Positions 20,675-30,965 of a stretch of DNA of 64,000 nt are shown here, one piece after another. A program made the translations under genes and the position numbers. How positions within the stretch are numbered: the first letter of the stretch is position 1; every line of letters begins with the position of its first letter. Source of the stretch: Lasioglossum baleicum (taxonomy: Eukaryota > Arthropoda > Insecta > Hymenoptera > Halictidae); contig NC_134932.1 of assembly GCF_051020765.1 (NCBI RefSeq), positions 2,666,001-2,730,000 on the forward strand, written 5' to 3'. Under the pieces are notes generated by a model that saw only the letters and a list, made by a program, of their open reading frames with translations, made no database searches and was not told the origin of the DNA.

Positions 20675-20948
20675 TGTGTCTTAAATTATTAGCTTCTACG
20701 TAGTTTCGTGTTCTATACTTTAGTTTACTTCGATTTTAATATATATTAATCTAGACTTAGTACCTGTTATTCTATATTCCAAACTTTTCTTCGTGTTGGT
20801 AAGTACGAAAACGCTTCAAGAAGTATTGTATCACCATTATCTTAAACATTTTTTCTTTTATATTTAGATTTAATTTATAATTAGAAAATGTCAAATTATC
20901 GTAAAAATAAGGATTTATAGTCTATATTAAGAAATAACAAGAGGGATA

Positions 20949-22476
20949 TGAATGACTATATGTTTTTGTACGAAAAAGTATGAGAACAAATTGACATTTC
21001 TCCCGAAAATTCAGATGCAGTTAAAAGGGCATTGAACAAATTTACTTCTAAACTTAAACAAAAATGGATCAAGTCTGGTTACACGGTAGACAACTTTATT
21101 AGAAATAATCATGAATGACTTGAACGAGATTTGATATATCGAAATATAGTAGCAACTGATATTCCATCAACAATTAGGCCGTCTGTAGTAAGACCGCAAC
21201 AGTTATCAACCGTATCAATTCGTAAAGGCAGAAAACCATTTTCTGAATGCAGTAACCGGGAAAAAATTCGTAGATCCCAATCTCTCGTCAATAATTTTTC
21301 TTTGAGTGAACTATTAAATGCTACAAAAATGAGTTTGCGAAGACACGGTATGCATCAGAAAGCACGATTACTGGAGGACTTAGAAAATAATCAGGATATC
21401 AGAAACATTGTAGCTTTCTCCAAAAACAAGACTTCGGTACAAAGAAGACAGCTTACATCGGAAAGATCATTAAGAACTTTTATTATGGCTGATCTAACAA
21501 AATTCCAATACATCACACTCAGGAACGAGGCAATAGAATGTAATGTTAATTACTGGCCTTCATATAATAGGCTATCATTGGAAAAGAAAAAGTGTTACCC
21601 GCCTAAAAGTGCAGTAGAGATAACGGAAGGCTATGCGAAAGTAAATCTACAAAGTTTATTAGATCATACTGTTTCTCGCATATTGAAAACTTTAAATACA
21701 CCTCTACAAAATGCACAATTATTACTTATATGCAAATGGGATGTGATGGAGCATCTGGACAACAAAAGTACAAACAATTTTATCACGAAGAATCTGATGC
21801 AGATGACAGTACTGTTTTTGTTTCGAGCCTAGTACCCTTAACATTACAAAACAAAATTAATTCGAATGTAGTATGGAAAAATCCACGTCCATCATCGCCT
21901 TGGTTTTGTCGACCCATTAGATTCCGCTTCGTTAAAGAAACCAAAGAAGTTATAAATGAAGAAATAAATACTATTAAGGATAAAATAAACAATTTAAAAA
22001 CTTTTAGCACAAATGCTATTGAAATAGAATATCGTATGGCACTCACAATGATAGACAATAAAATATGCAATTCTATCACCAGCACCTCATCTGCAATGCG
22101 GTGTCACATTTGTCAAGCAAAGCCCACCGAGATGAACAATTTAAATCTTATTAATTCTAAAACTTGTAACACATCAAATTGTTCCTTTGGTATGAGTTCA
22201 TTACATGCGTGGATAAGATGTTTCGAATGTTTATTGCACATTTCGTACAATTTACAATTTAAGAAATGGATAGCAAGTACACCAGATATGAAGAAAATGA
22301 GAAATGAAAAAAAAAGAAGAAGTACAGAAAAAGTTTAAAGAAAAACTGGGTTTATATGTTGACTATGTGAAACAAGGATGGGGCTCGTCAAATGACGGCA
22401 ATACTGCACGCCGATTTTTTACCAACGCAGAAGTTTCTGCTGAAATAACTGGACTAGACGTTATATTAATTAAAAA
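20949..22476 (+). pseudogene. Transib-like (RAG1-related) transposase relic, copy 2
   Basis: The reading order matches copy 1 at 1-1281. Blocks are LKQKWIKSGYTVDNFIRNN, RRSQSLVNNFSLSELLNAT, MGCDGASGQQKYKQF (first catalytic Asp region), SSLVPLTLQNKI, RPSSPWFCRPIRFRFVKETK, TMIDNKICNSITSTSSAMRC, and at the end NDGNTARRFFTNAEVSAEIT (the C-terminal Glu region of the DDE fold). Two stops lie before 21131, and frames change near 21735 and 22305. The frame is cut at 22476 by the long-TIR element, so the last ~100 residues are missing. The RAG1 relationship is from the shared motif order CDG, then RP..FCRPI, then a CxxC pair after the CN/T block. Confidence 0.85.
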
Positions 22477-23109
22477 AGGGCATAGCCGGATAAGATAGTC
22501 AAAAATGCCCTTGAGCCGAATTTTATCGACGATGTGCCATTCGATAGAGCACCAAGAAAAAACATACTGTGCAAAATTTCAACCCTGTATCTCGATCGGG
22601 AGGGTAGTTATGGGGTAAAAACGAAAAATCAGTTTTTGGCCTATTTTCCCTAGTTAATGACGTTCAGAAATTCTGAAACAAATCTGACACATGTCAAAAA
22701 CCCTAATACATACTTTGCAATTAGTTTCAGATTTTTAAAATGGAAATCCTGCTTGTAAAAAATCAAAAACCTGAAAAAAATCGAAAAAATGCAGATTTCA
22801 CATGGAAGTTTTAGAGTGACAACATTTATATTTTTACAGTGGCAGTATATTGTTATAAGTATTGTTCATGAATTTTTTCAGATTTTTTGGTTTGATGCGC
22901 CGTTGTTAAAAAAAATAAAAACCGATTTTTTCGACGTTTTTTCCGCGAAGAACTGAGCTAACCTTAAAATTGTGACGTTCTATTTATTCTGTAAGTCTAT
23001 CAGGCTCTGATAAACCTTGAGCATTCTACAGAAGTAATTAAAAAATGAAATCAACTCAATTAATATTTCTACAGTATGAACATTACATCTAGAAATATCA
23101 ATCACGTTT

Positions 23110-23149
23110 TTAACAGCTCAGTTGGCTCAGCGTGTTAGGCGCTCGACTG
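23110..23149 (+). repeat. tRNA-like segment in the left arm (5' half; 3' half at 28940-28978)
   Basis: CAGTTGGCTCAGCGTGTTAG resembles a tRNA D-arm with box A. After the LINE, GTAGGTTCGCTCCCGGC (28951-28967) resembles the T-arm with box B. The LINE insertion splits it. The inverse copy in the right arm (29765-29822) is unsplit. It could be a tRNA-derived SINE head captured by the element. Confidence 0.6.
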
Positions 23150-23334
23150 GGAGTCCCCCTCGAACCTTCAAGGGAGACGGACGTGCCGACCGCTGTCCTG
23201 CGAGCTACCTGTCAAGATCAAAATCGCTCAACTAGAATCAGTGAAAAGTTTTTCTGTAACCTGGCATTTTTCTAAAAGAAAAAATTAGTGAAAATACAGA
23301 TAGTGCACAGGGGGTTTACCCCCCGGACCCAGAA

Positions 23335-25201
23335 GTGATAGAAGAAGAAAATAAAAATAGAAATAGAAACACGGAAAATGTGATAAACAATAAAGTGTTC
23401 CTCAACATAATAAAAACGATCAAGGATGAAGAGAGTCTCGTCAACAGTCCCTCCGTCCTTAAAAACAAGTTAAACAAAATACTTAAAACAAAGAAAACGA
23501 TTGAAATATCACTACCAAAGCCTAACCTAAATGGTAAAAAACGACTCCATTTAAATAGCAATCCTAAAGTATTCGACGAAAAAATGCCAAAGACACCTAG
23601 TACAAAGAAAAAACAGAAGGAGAAGAAATAAACAAAGAACTATTACAAATGATCGATAGTCTAAAAAAAAAATTGAAAATATAAGCAAGGAGCTGGAGGA
23701 GGAGAGAGCCAAAAACGCATCGAGCTCTACGCAAAATAGCATAGCAGAAAGCCCAAAAAGAAAATCTACAGCAAATGGCAATGAAGAAAAGAAATCACCA
23801 AGTACCGTTAGCCGCACGACCCCCAACTACGAACAAGGGAAACAATGGCCAGAAGGTCATAGCACAAGCAAGAAAAGATGTAACGGAACAGGGGCAACCC
23901 AGGAGTACCTGAAAGAACAAAACAACACCGCACCAGCCGACGACAATATAATGGACCTCGACGAGCCACAGGACCCCAACCCAAAGACAAAGACAACGAA
24001 ACCAAACGTAGACAATAAAGTGGTACAAGAAATAGTAACGAAAGAACGATAGGTAAAACCGCCGATAATAAATATTTTCGAATCTTCCCAGCAAGTCACG
24101 TACAGAATTGTTAAAGAGTCCCTAAATATTAACAAATTCAGCATTAAATACATTAATAGTAATAAACATTATTTACAACTTGAGAACCTAGAAGACCATG
24201 CAGCAGTTATTAACATACTAACAGCAAGAAAAATTAAATTCTTCACATATACACCGAAGTCGATCAAACCAAAATCCATACTTTTAAAGGGTATTGATAA
24301 CAGCTTTGTCCCGGACGAAATATTAGAAGAAATTAATAACCTAAATCTACATAAAGTTTCGATTATCAAAATAACCAAATTCAGCACGCAAAAATCTATC
24401 AAAAATAACAATCCATTACCATTCCTACTAGTACAAATCACCCCTGACAGTGATATCGGAACCCTAACAAGCATAAAATACATTCTAAATCAATCGGTTA
24501 AATGGGAAAGACTAATAAAAAAAGAACCAATCATGTGCCTTAGATGTCAAAGAATAGGACACTCAGCGTCAAATTGTAAATTAGACTTTAGATGCGTCAA
24601 ATGTTCCGAAAACCACGATCCAGGTAACTGCGAGATCAAAAAAGATAGCTTGGTAGAAAAATCAAAACTCTTTTGTGTAAGATGCAAAGAATTTGGACAC
24701 CCGGCATCGTACAAAGGTTATCCAAAGTTCAAAGAAATAAAAGAAAGATACACACACAACTTAAAAAAAAAGAACGAAAACAAAATTACTACTTTAGCAG
24801 AGATAAAAAATAGTATAACCCCGAAATACAAAGTTTCATATGCTGAAGCGGTTCAAACAAATAACCGATCTACCGACAATCAAATAAACAATAACACAAA
24901 CCCAACAAACAGACACTACTCTTTTTCTCAACGACCAATAGACAGCTCACAGCACACACAAACACAACAGGACAAAGTACATACACACGTAACAAACCTA
25001 ACATACACAAATCAACAAAGCATACCCGACCCTATAATGGAGCTAAAAAATCTTTTTACATCACAATTGAACAGAATAGAGTACTTAATATCTCAAAACA
25101 CTCAAAACATACAAAATCTATTTAAATTATATTGTGATGGTACACCAGAACTAGTAGACACTATAGACTATGAAACAAACGAAGAACTAACCAATGGCTA
25201 A
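23335..25201 (+). pseudogene. LINE ORF1, Gag-like RNA-binding protein
   Basis: The N-terminal part is charged and low in complexity, and breaks near 23632 and at a stop at about 24049. The middle part (24060-24500) has the character of the domain preceding the knuckles in Jockey-type ORF1 (SIKPKSILLKGIDNS, then IGTLTSIKYI). The C-terminal part is open from 24533. It has CLRCQRIGHSASNC, CVKCSENHDPGNC and a third knuckle, CVRCKEFGHPASYKG, in which the last Cys is replaced by Tyr. ORF1 proteins bind the LINE RNA. The stop overlaps the ORF2 start, consistent with termination-reinitiation. The true start codon is not clear. Confidence 0.82.
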
Positions 25202-28200
25202 CAAAAGCGTAACACAGTTAAATATTATTTTCGCAAATGTAAACTCCATCGCATCAAACGAAAGGAGACATAATATAGTACAAATCATCAACAACCTCAA
25301 TCCGGATATTATATTACTAAACGAGACAAAGCTTAAAAAATTTCACAACCCGAAATTTAAAAAATACAATCTAATTAGAAACGACAAGAACTCAGCAAAC
25401 GGAGGAGGCGTAGCAACCCTCATTAAAAATCATTTTAATTACGAGAGAATAATACCAATAAAAGAACTGAACATAATAGAAACGGTTATCTTAAAACTCA
25501 AACTAGAAGATAACAATAATCTGTTCATCATAGCAGTCTATGCCCCTAGTACGGAAGCAACCGATGTAATAGCTGATTTGGACTACATTTTTTACTTTTT
25601 AGAACTACATAAGACTAATAATTATTTTGTAATAGCGGGCGACCTGAACGCTAAACACCAAAAATGGAACAACCATTATCAGAATGCTAGAGGGCGAGCT
25701 TTGGCTAACTGGATACAAAAACACGAAATAGACTATAAAATAGTTTTAAAACACACAAATATACCAACCTTTGTAAGGAGCAATTCATATTTAGATATAG
25801 GTCTGATCGACAGCAGAATAAAATTAGAAAACCTAAATCAGGATGGTACCATACAGACCACAGACATCGATAGTGACCACAGAGCTATCAACATACAATT
25901 CTCACTACCAAAAAAAGACGACATAATTGTTTTTAAAAACCATAAATATCCATTACTCTACAAAAAAACAGACTGGACTAAATTCAAAAAATACCTAGCG
26001 GCTAAATACACTACGCATATTCCGCAAAATAGAAATTTAACCAACCAAGAAATAAATAACTTTCTAGAAGAAATAAATACAGCCATAGTAGACGCAATAA
26101 AGAAACATGTTCCTAGACAAGTAGACTACAATTCATCCGACATGTATATAAACAGAACCATTAAAAACTTGCTCGCACAAAAAAGCAAACTATTAACCAT
26201 ACTAAATAATGAATACAGACACCCCTCTCCACAAGCTATGGTCATAATTAAAGAATCCAAAGAATTGATCAAAAAATGTAAAGCAGAAATCAAAAATGAA
26301 TTCAAGAAATCGGTCAATACGTTCTGGGAAAACAAAATAAAAAACATACCCATAAATTCAACAAAAATGTTCCCGAAACTAAACTCAATTTTTAGAAAAA
26401 AAACAACTGAGAATATCCCAAATCTAGAAACCGATAACAACTATGATATTTTAAAAGACGCGAAAATAGACATAAATTCAACACAAACAAACAGCACGGG
26501 AAAATATATAATAACTAGTAATAGGGACAAACTAAATTTAATAGGGGCTAACTTCGCAAAAGTCTACACTCAAAACAAAAATCTGGGAAAAAATAGATTA
26601 TCTGAAATTATCGATAAACACCACAATAATCTCATGCAGAACATAGAAGAGGATTTGGCCAATAACAAATACCTAATACAGTTCGACGATAACAATCAAG
26701 CGAGAAACCCAGAATGGGAAGAGGACCCAAGCTACTTCACAAACATAGCACTAACAACCAGCCTCTTTAAAAAACTTAACAATAAATGCTCCTCAGGGCC
26801 AGACGAAATACCAAATATAATACTCAAAAATCTTCCACTCCACATCATATACGACTATAACACAATTTTCAATAACTGCTTAAACAACTGTTATTTCCCA
26901 ACAAATTGGAAAACGGCAAAAGTAATCCCAATTGCCAAGAAAGGTAAAGACCCTTCTTCTCCTCTTAGCTACAGACCAATCAGCCTTCTCCCCAATATCT
27001 CTAAAGTATTCGAAATCCTAATAAAAAGAGCTCTAGAAAAATTTTACGATGATAACAACTTAATTCCGGACACACAATTCGGGTTCAAACATCAACTAAG
27101 TACAATACATGCAATACATAAACTAACATCCGATATCCACGCAGCTATTTTTAATAAAGAGAATGTGGCAGCCTGCCTTATAGATCTAGAAAAGGCCTTT
27201 GACACAGTGTGGGTCAAAGGTCTCTTATACAAAATGAAAAAAAGGCTGCGAATCACACCTGTTAAAAATACTAACGAGCATGTTACTGAACAAAAAATTT
27301 TACACAAACACACACGAAGATATTCTATTCGAAATGGAAGATGGCCTGCAACAAGGAACAGTTACAGCTCCGATTCTTTTTAACTTTTTCAATGCAGAAA
27401 TTCCGAACCTATTTGATATACCGGATTCAACAGACATAAAAGTCATATTTTTCGCAGATGACTTAATAATATACATTACAGGAAAAAACGTCAAAAATCT
27501 CCAAGCCAAAATGCAATCAATAGTTAACAAAATAAATGAATACTATAAAACCTGGAAGTTAAAAATAAACCCAACAAAATGCGAAACTATTTTATTCAAG
27601 CCAAAAATAGACAAACAGAGCAAAACTTTTAGAAACTCCTACAAATCATTCCAGATAAAAATTGACGATACAACAGTTCCGCACAAAAATCTAGTACGAT
27701 ACCTCGGAATTTACTTAGATAACCGAATAATACTAAACGAACACATAAAAATACAAATGGAAAAAGCTAGAAAAGCATTCATGGCTAACAGCAAAATATT
27801 CCATTCCGATTACCTAAATCCGCAAATTAAAAAATTATGTTACATGCTCTTGATCAGACCTATAATCTCATATGGTTGCCCTATTTGGTTTAACACGAGC
27901 CCACATATAATAGAATCTATTAGAAAATTCGAACGTAAATGTCTAAGAGCGTGTACGCGTGTATATAGGAGTAGAGAATCGAATTTCAAAAAATTCGAAA
28001 CATGTAAAAAACTATATGACACGGCAAATATACCAAGGATAGATAGCTTTAGATTAGACATATAAGAAACAACAATTTAATTTCTAGTTCGCTATACCCA
28101 AATGACAAATATTACACAAGAACGTGCAATACTGGAAATATCCCTCCAGAAGCTTTCCTATTATTAGACAAAACGGGTAGAATCACAGATTCAAATAATA

Positions 28201-28385
28201 TACCTATTATATACCATATAGAGAGGAAATCTAGTGATAAAAGGATCCTATATCCACATAATCCTAACAGCAATGACCTTTCTCTCAGATCAAAACTAGT
28301 CTATAATATGTCTCTCCCTAAGAGAGATATCGAAGATAAATACTACAGAAACACCAAAATATATTGGTGGCTAAAAAGCGAGTAA
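25194..28385 (+). pseudogene. LINE ORF2, AP endonuclease and reverse transcriptase
   Basis: It starts at the ATG overlapping the ORF1 stop. The N-terminal endonuclease has NVNSI, LNETKL, VIAGDLNAKHQKWN and DSDHRAINIQ. RT motifs follow: CSSGPDEIPN, YRPISLLPNISKVFE, DLEKAFDTVW, GLQQGTVTAPILFN and the catalytic FADDLIIY, then the thumb with VRYLGIYLD. Frames change near 27270 and after 28065; the remaining C-terminus runs to a stop near 28385 (NTKIYWWLKSE). These breaks make it a pseudogene although the catalytic residues survive. The enzyme nicks the target and primes reverse transcription there. The Jockey-clade call rests on motif order and the ORF1 type. Confidence 0.9.
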
Positions 28386-28998
28386 ATAATAAGACTGATG
28401 CAGGCTGCGACAGCTAAAGTTTGTTACTAAATATATATAAATAAGATAATCTAGATCTAGATAGCAACATCTTTAGTATACCATATGTAGATATCAAAAA
28501 GTACAAGATTGAATGAATGAATGAATGAGTATGTAAATAATAGTGTGCAAGTGGTAGTCAGATAAGTTATCCGCATTGTTCTGTATATATGTATATATCC
28601 CGCAACCCGATACATAGAGGTTAAGAAATTAAAATTCCGTCTTTTTCCTGTTATCTTTTTTTTTAACGGAAGAATTAGAATGCGCAAAAAAAAGAATCCA
28701 GAATTATGGATAATGCTAAAAAATAGTTATAGTTATGTATAAGACCAGCCTTTAAGACATAGAATAAGTTAAAGTGGTTGTGAGCGTTAAATTATATTGA
28801 CCATTCAACTCGTTTATATATTTTTTTTGTCTCCGATATGTGTTGTAGTATATTCTCTACATGTAACAATGTGCAATCTTGTTTATCATTGTTTCCTGAA
28901 TAAAGCTTTTAAAAAAAAAAAAAATTAGGCGTTCGACTGTTGATCTGCTTATAGTAGGTTCGCTCCCGGCATAGGTATACATTTTTTTTACTTGATTA

Positions 28999-29727
28999 AT
29001 TCTTTTTTTTATGTCTAACTATATAATAATCAATGGTGTGTTTGTATATTTCTTTTAGAAGCAATATCTACATATTCAAAAAATATTTCAAGGTAAAATT
29101 CGCAAAAAAATTATAATACATAGGTTGTGCGCATCTTAATTATCTCATTTTCATTTTATCGTGTTTTCTGCAAAGCATATTTTATTTTATCGATGAATTG
29201 AAAGATTTATTTATGTTGAAAATTGGAGGAACTTCTGGCAGTACTCGACATTTTCAGCAGTAATTCCATTTATGTGTCTTCGAGTTTTAAATACTTTGTT
29301 ATAGAGAAAAGAAAGAAATTCAAGTTGTAGAAATCTATTGTTGTTTACTTCTTTTGAGGCATTCAATTTGGAACCTCGTCTCTTATGCGGAACAGCAATT
29401 GTTGTGTATGTACCACTCAGGGTTGCTAATGAAATATTCCACAGTGAAAGCAGATGTGCCGATACTTGTCAAAGTAAACTAACGGATCTATAAAAGCATA
29501 TTTAGAATGACAAACTTTTGATGTGTCATTAACTTTTACCTTTGTTTACCTTTATACGTTTACCTTTTCTTTTCTTTACTCGCCTTACGACTCTGTTAGA
29601 CACAACTACTGTATTTGGTGTACTTTACCTTAAAATACTTTTTAAATATTTCAATATTGCTTTTAAAAGAATTCTACAAAAATATCCTTAACTAGTGTGA
29701 AGTTAGAAATAAAAAAGGAAGAGAATT
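28999..29727. other. AT-rich centre of the long-TIR element, no gene
   Basis: The interval has poly(T)-containing AT-rich sequence without a sustained frame. No transposase motif was recognised, so the element is probably non-autonomous. Confidence 0.5.
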
Positions 29728-29764
29728 GATGAAATGAAAAAAATAGACCTACGACGGGCGCGAA

Positions 29765-29822
29765 CCTAGTATAGGCCGGTCCACAATCGAACGCCTAACG
29801 CACTGAGCCAACTGAACTGTTG
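29765..29822 (-). repeat. tRNA-like segment in the right arm
   Basis: On the reverse strand CAGTTGGCTCAGTGCGTTAG is followed about 30 nt later by AGGTTCGCGCCCGTCG, matching a D-arm/box A and a T-arm/box B. The acceptor stem is not convincing and no clear anticodon loop was assigned, so I do not call a functional tRNA gene. Confidence 0.6.
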
Positions 29823-30367
29823 GTAACGTGATTGATATTTCTAGATGTAATGTTTATACTGTAGAAATATTAATTAAGTTGATTTCATTTTTTAATTACT
29901 TCTGTAGAATGCTTCTTCGCTGAAAAAACGTCGAAAAAATCGGTTTTTATATTTTTTGACAACGGCGCACCAAACCAAAAAATCTGAAAAAATTCATGAA
30001 CAATACTTATAACAATATACTGCTACTGTAAAAATATAAATGTTGTCACTCTAAAACTTCCATGTGAAATCTGCATTTTTTCGATTTTTTTGAGGTTTTT
30101 GATTTTTTACAAGCAGGATTTTCATTTTAAAAATCTAAAACCAATTGCAAAGTATGTATTTGGGTTCTTGACATGTGTCAGATTTTTTCAGAATTTTTAA
30201 ACGTCATTAACTAGGGAAAATAGGCCAAAAACTGATTTTTCGTTTTTACCCCATAACTACCCTCCCGATCGAGATGCAGGGTTGAAATTTTGCACAGTAT
30301 GTTTTTTCTTGTGGTGCTCTATCGAATGGCACATCGTCGATAAAATTCGGTTCAAGGGCATTTTTGA

Positions 30368-30826
30368 CTATCTTATCCGGCTATACCCTTTAAAGCTGTG
30401 GTTAAGAAAGCGAGTATTCGGCACAGCACTTCGCCGCCGCACTGCCCGGCTACGAGGCGCCCCTCGATAAATCCATCTTCCGCCCTCGATATCCTGGTGA
30501 CGCAACCCCTTCTGTTGCCCATCACGTGCTTTGCGAGAGCCACAAGCGGATCGCCTGCCAGGGGAGAGTGCGGAAACGCGGCGGCAGGATCCTTCCCTCC
30601 GCACGGCCGCTAGGTGGCCCGGTCCGACTGCAGTCAGCAGAGGCACGCACAGGCGGTGGCGCTCCTCCATGTGCCTGCAAAAGGCCCTAAAGAATGATCT
30701 CACCTCCTCCGGGTGGTGTTCGGCAGTGATCCATGCCGTTGTTGGATCTTCAACTTCGCCAACAACGCAGCGAAAAGGTGCATGCACTTCTTCAGCCTTC
30801 ATTGTACCCTCGTTTTCTTTTTCCAC
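30368..30826 (-). pseudogene. Unassigned reading frame with a Tudor-like signature
   Basis: This GC-rich island lies between the long-TIR element and truncated Gypsy element B. The reverse frame contains CVVGEVEDPTTAWI, then RAFCRHMEERHRL, then GPGHLAAVRREGSCRRVSAL. This spacing recalls a Tudor domain (V..VESP..FW, a helix, then G..C.A...DG.WYRA). A second reverse frame immediately upstream (30835-30960) ends ...DWTPGEPWKKKTRVQ and is also clean. The 3' part of the frame runs into the TIR of the neighbouring element, so it is not a natural end. It could be a captured host fragment or part of an unrecognised element. The Tudor resemblance is by eye only. Confidence 0.3.
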
Positions 30827-30965
30827 GGTTCCCCTGGAGTCCAGTCACGTATGTTGATGTCCGTGACCACGAAGGATTCGAGGTGGTGTAGCTGCTTCTC
30901 AGGCTCGGCTGGTACACGCTTTGTCCCTCTGGTCGTCGTACCTCTGCCCTTTACAACTCTTCCGG

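Larger units (their letters stand above)
23150..28924 (+). mobile_element. Jockey-clade non-LTR retrotransposon (LINE), full length or nearly so
   Basis: A 15-bp duplication TTAGGCGYTCGACTG flanks it (23135-23149 and 28925-28939, one mismatch), and it ends in a 14-A tail (28911-28924). The order is a short 5' UTR, ORF1 with zinc knuckles, ORF2 with endonuclease and RT, and a 3' UTR with a (GAAT)n run near 28512. ORF1 and ORF2 overlap in ATGGCTAA. Both ORFs carry frameshifts, so this copy is not active. It landed in the tRNA-like part of the long-TIR element. Confidence 0.92.
22477..30390. mobile_element. Long-terminal-inverted-repeat element interrupted by a LINE
   Basis: The left arm (22477-23149, continuing 28940-28998) and right arm (about 29728-30390) are inverse copies of roughly 700 bp, differing by scattered substitutions. 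The outermost sequence is AGGGCATAGCCGGATAAGAT on the left, with one base changed in the inverse right copy. Each arm contains a tRNA-like segment at its inner side. The centre (28999-29727) is AT-rich with no recognisable gene. The target duplication is unclear because A/T-rich bases abut both ends. It interrupts the Transib-like transposase. The autonomous partner is unknown; it resembles foldback-type elements. Confidence 0.8.

Noticed and set aside
23100..23160. Functional tRNA gene
   Set aside because: The cloverleaf is incomplete (no convincing acceptor stem or anticodon loop), it is split by a LINE, and it sits in a repeat arm.
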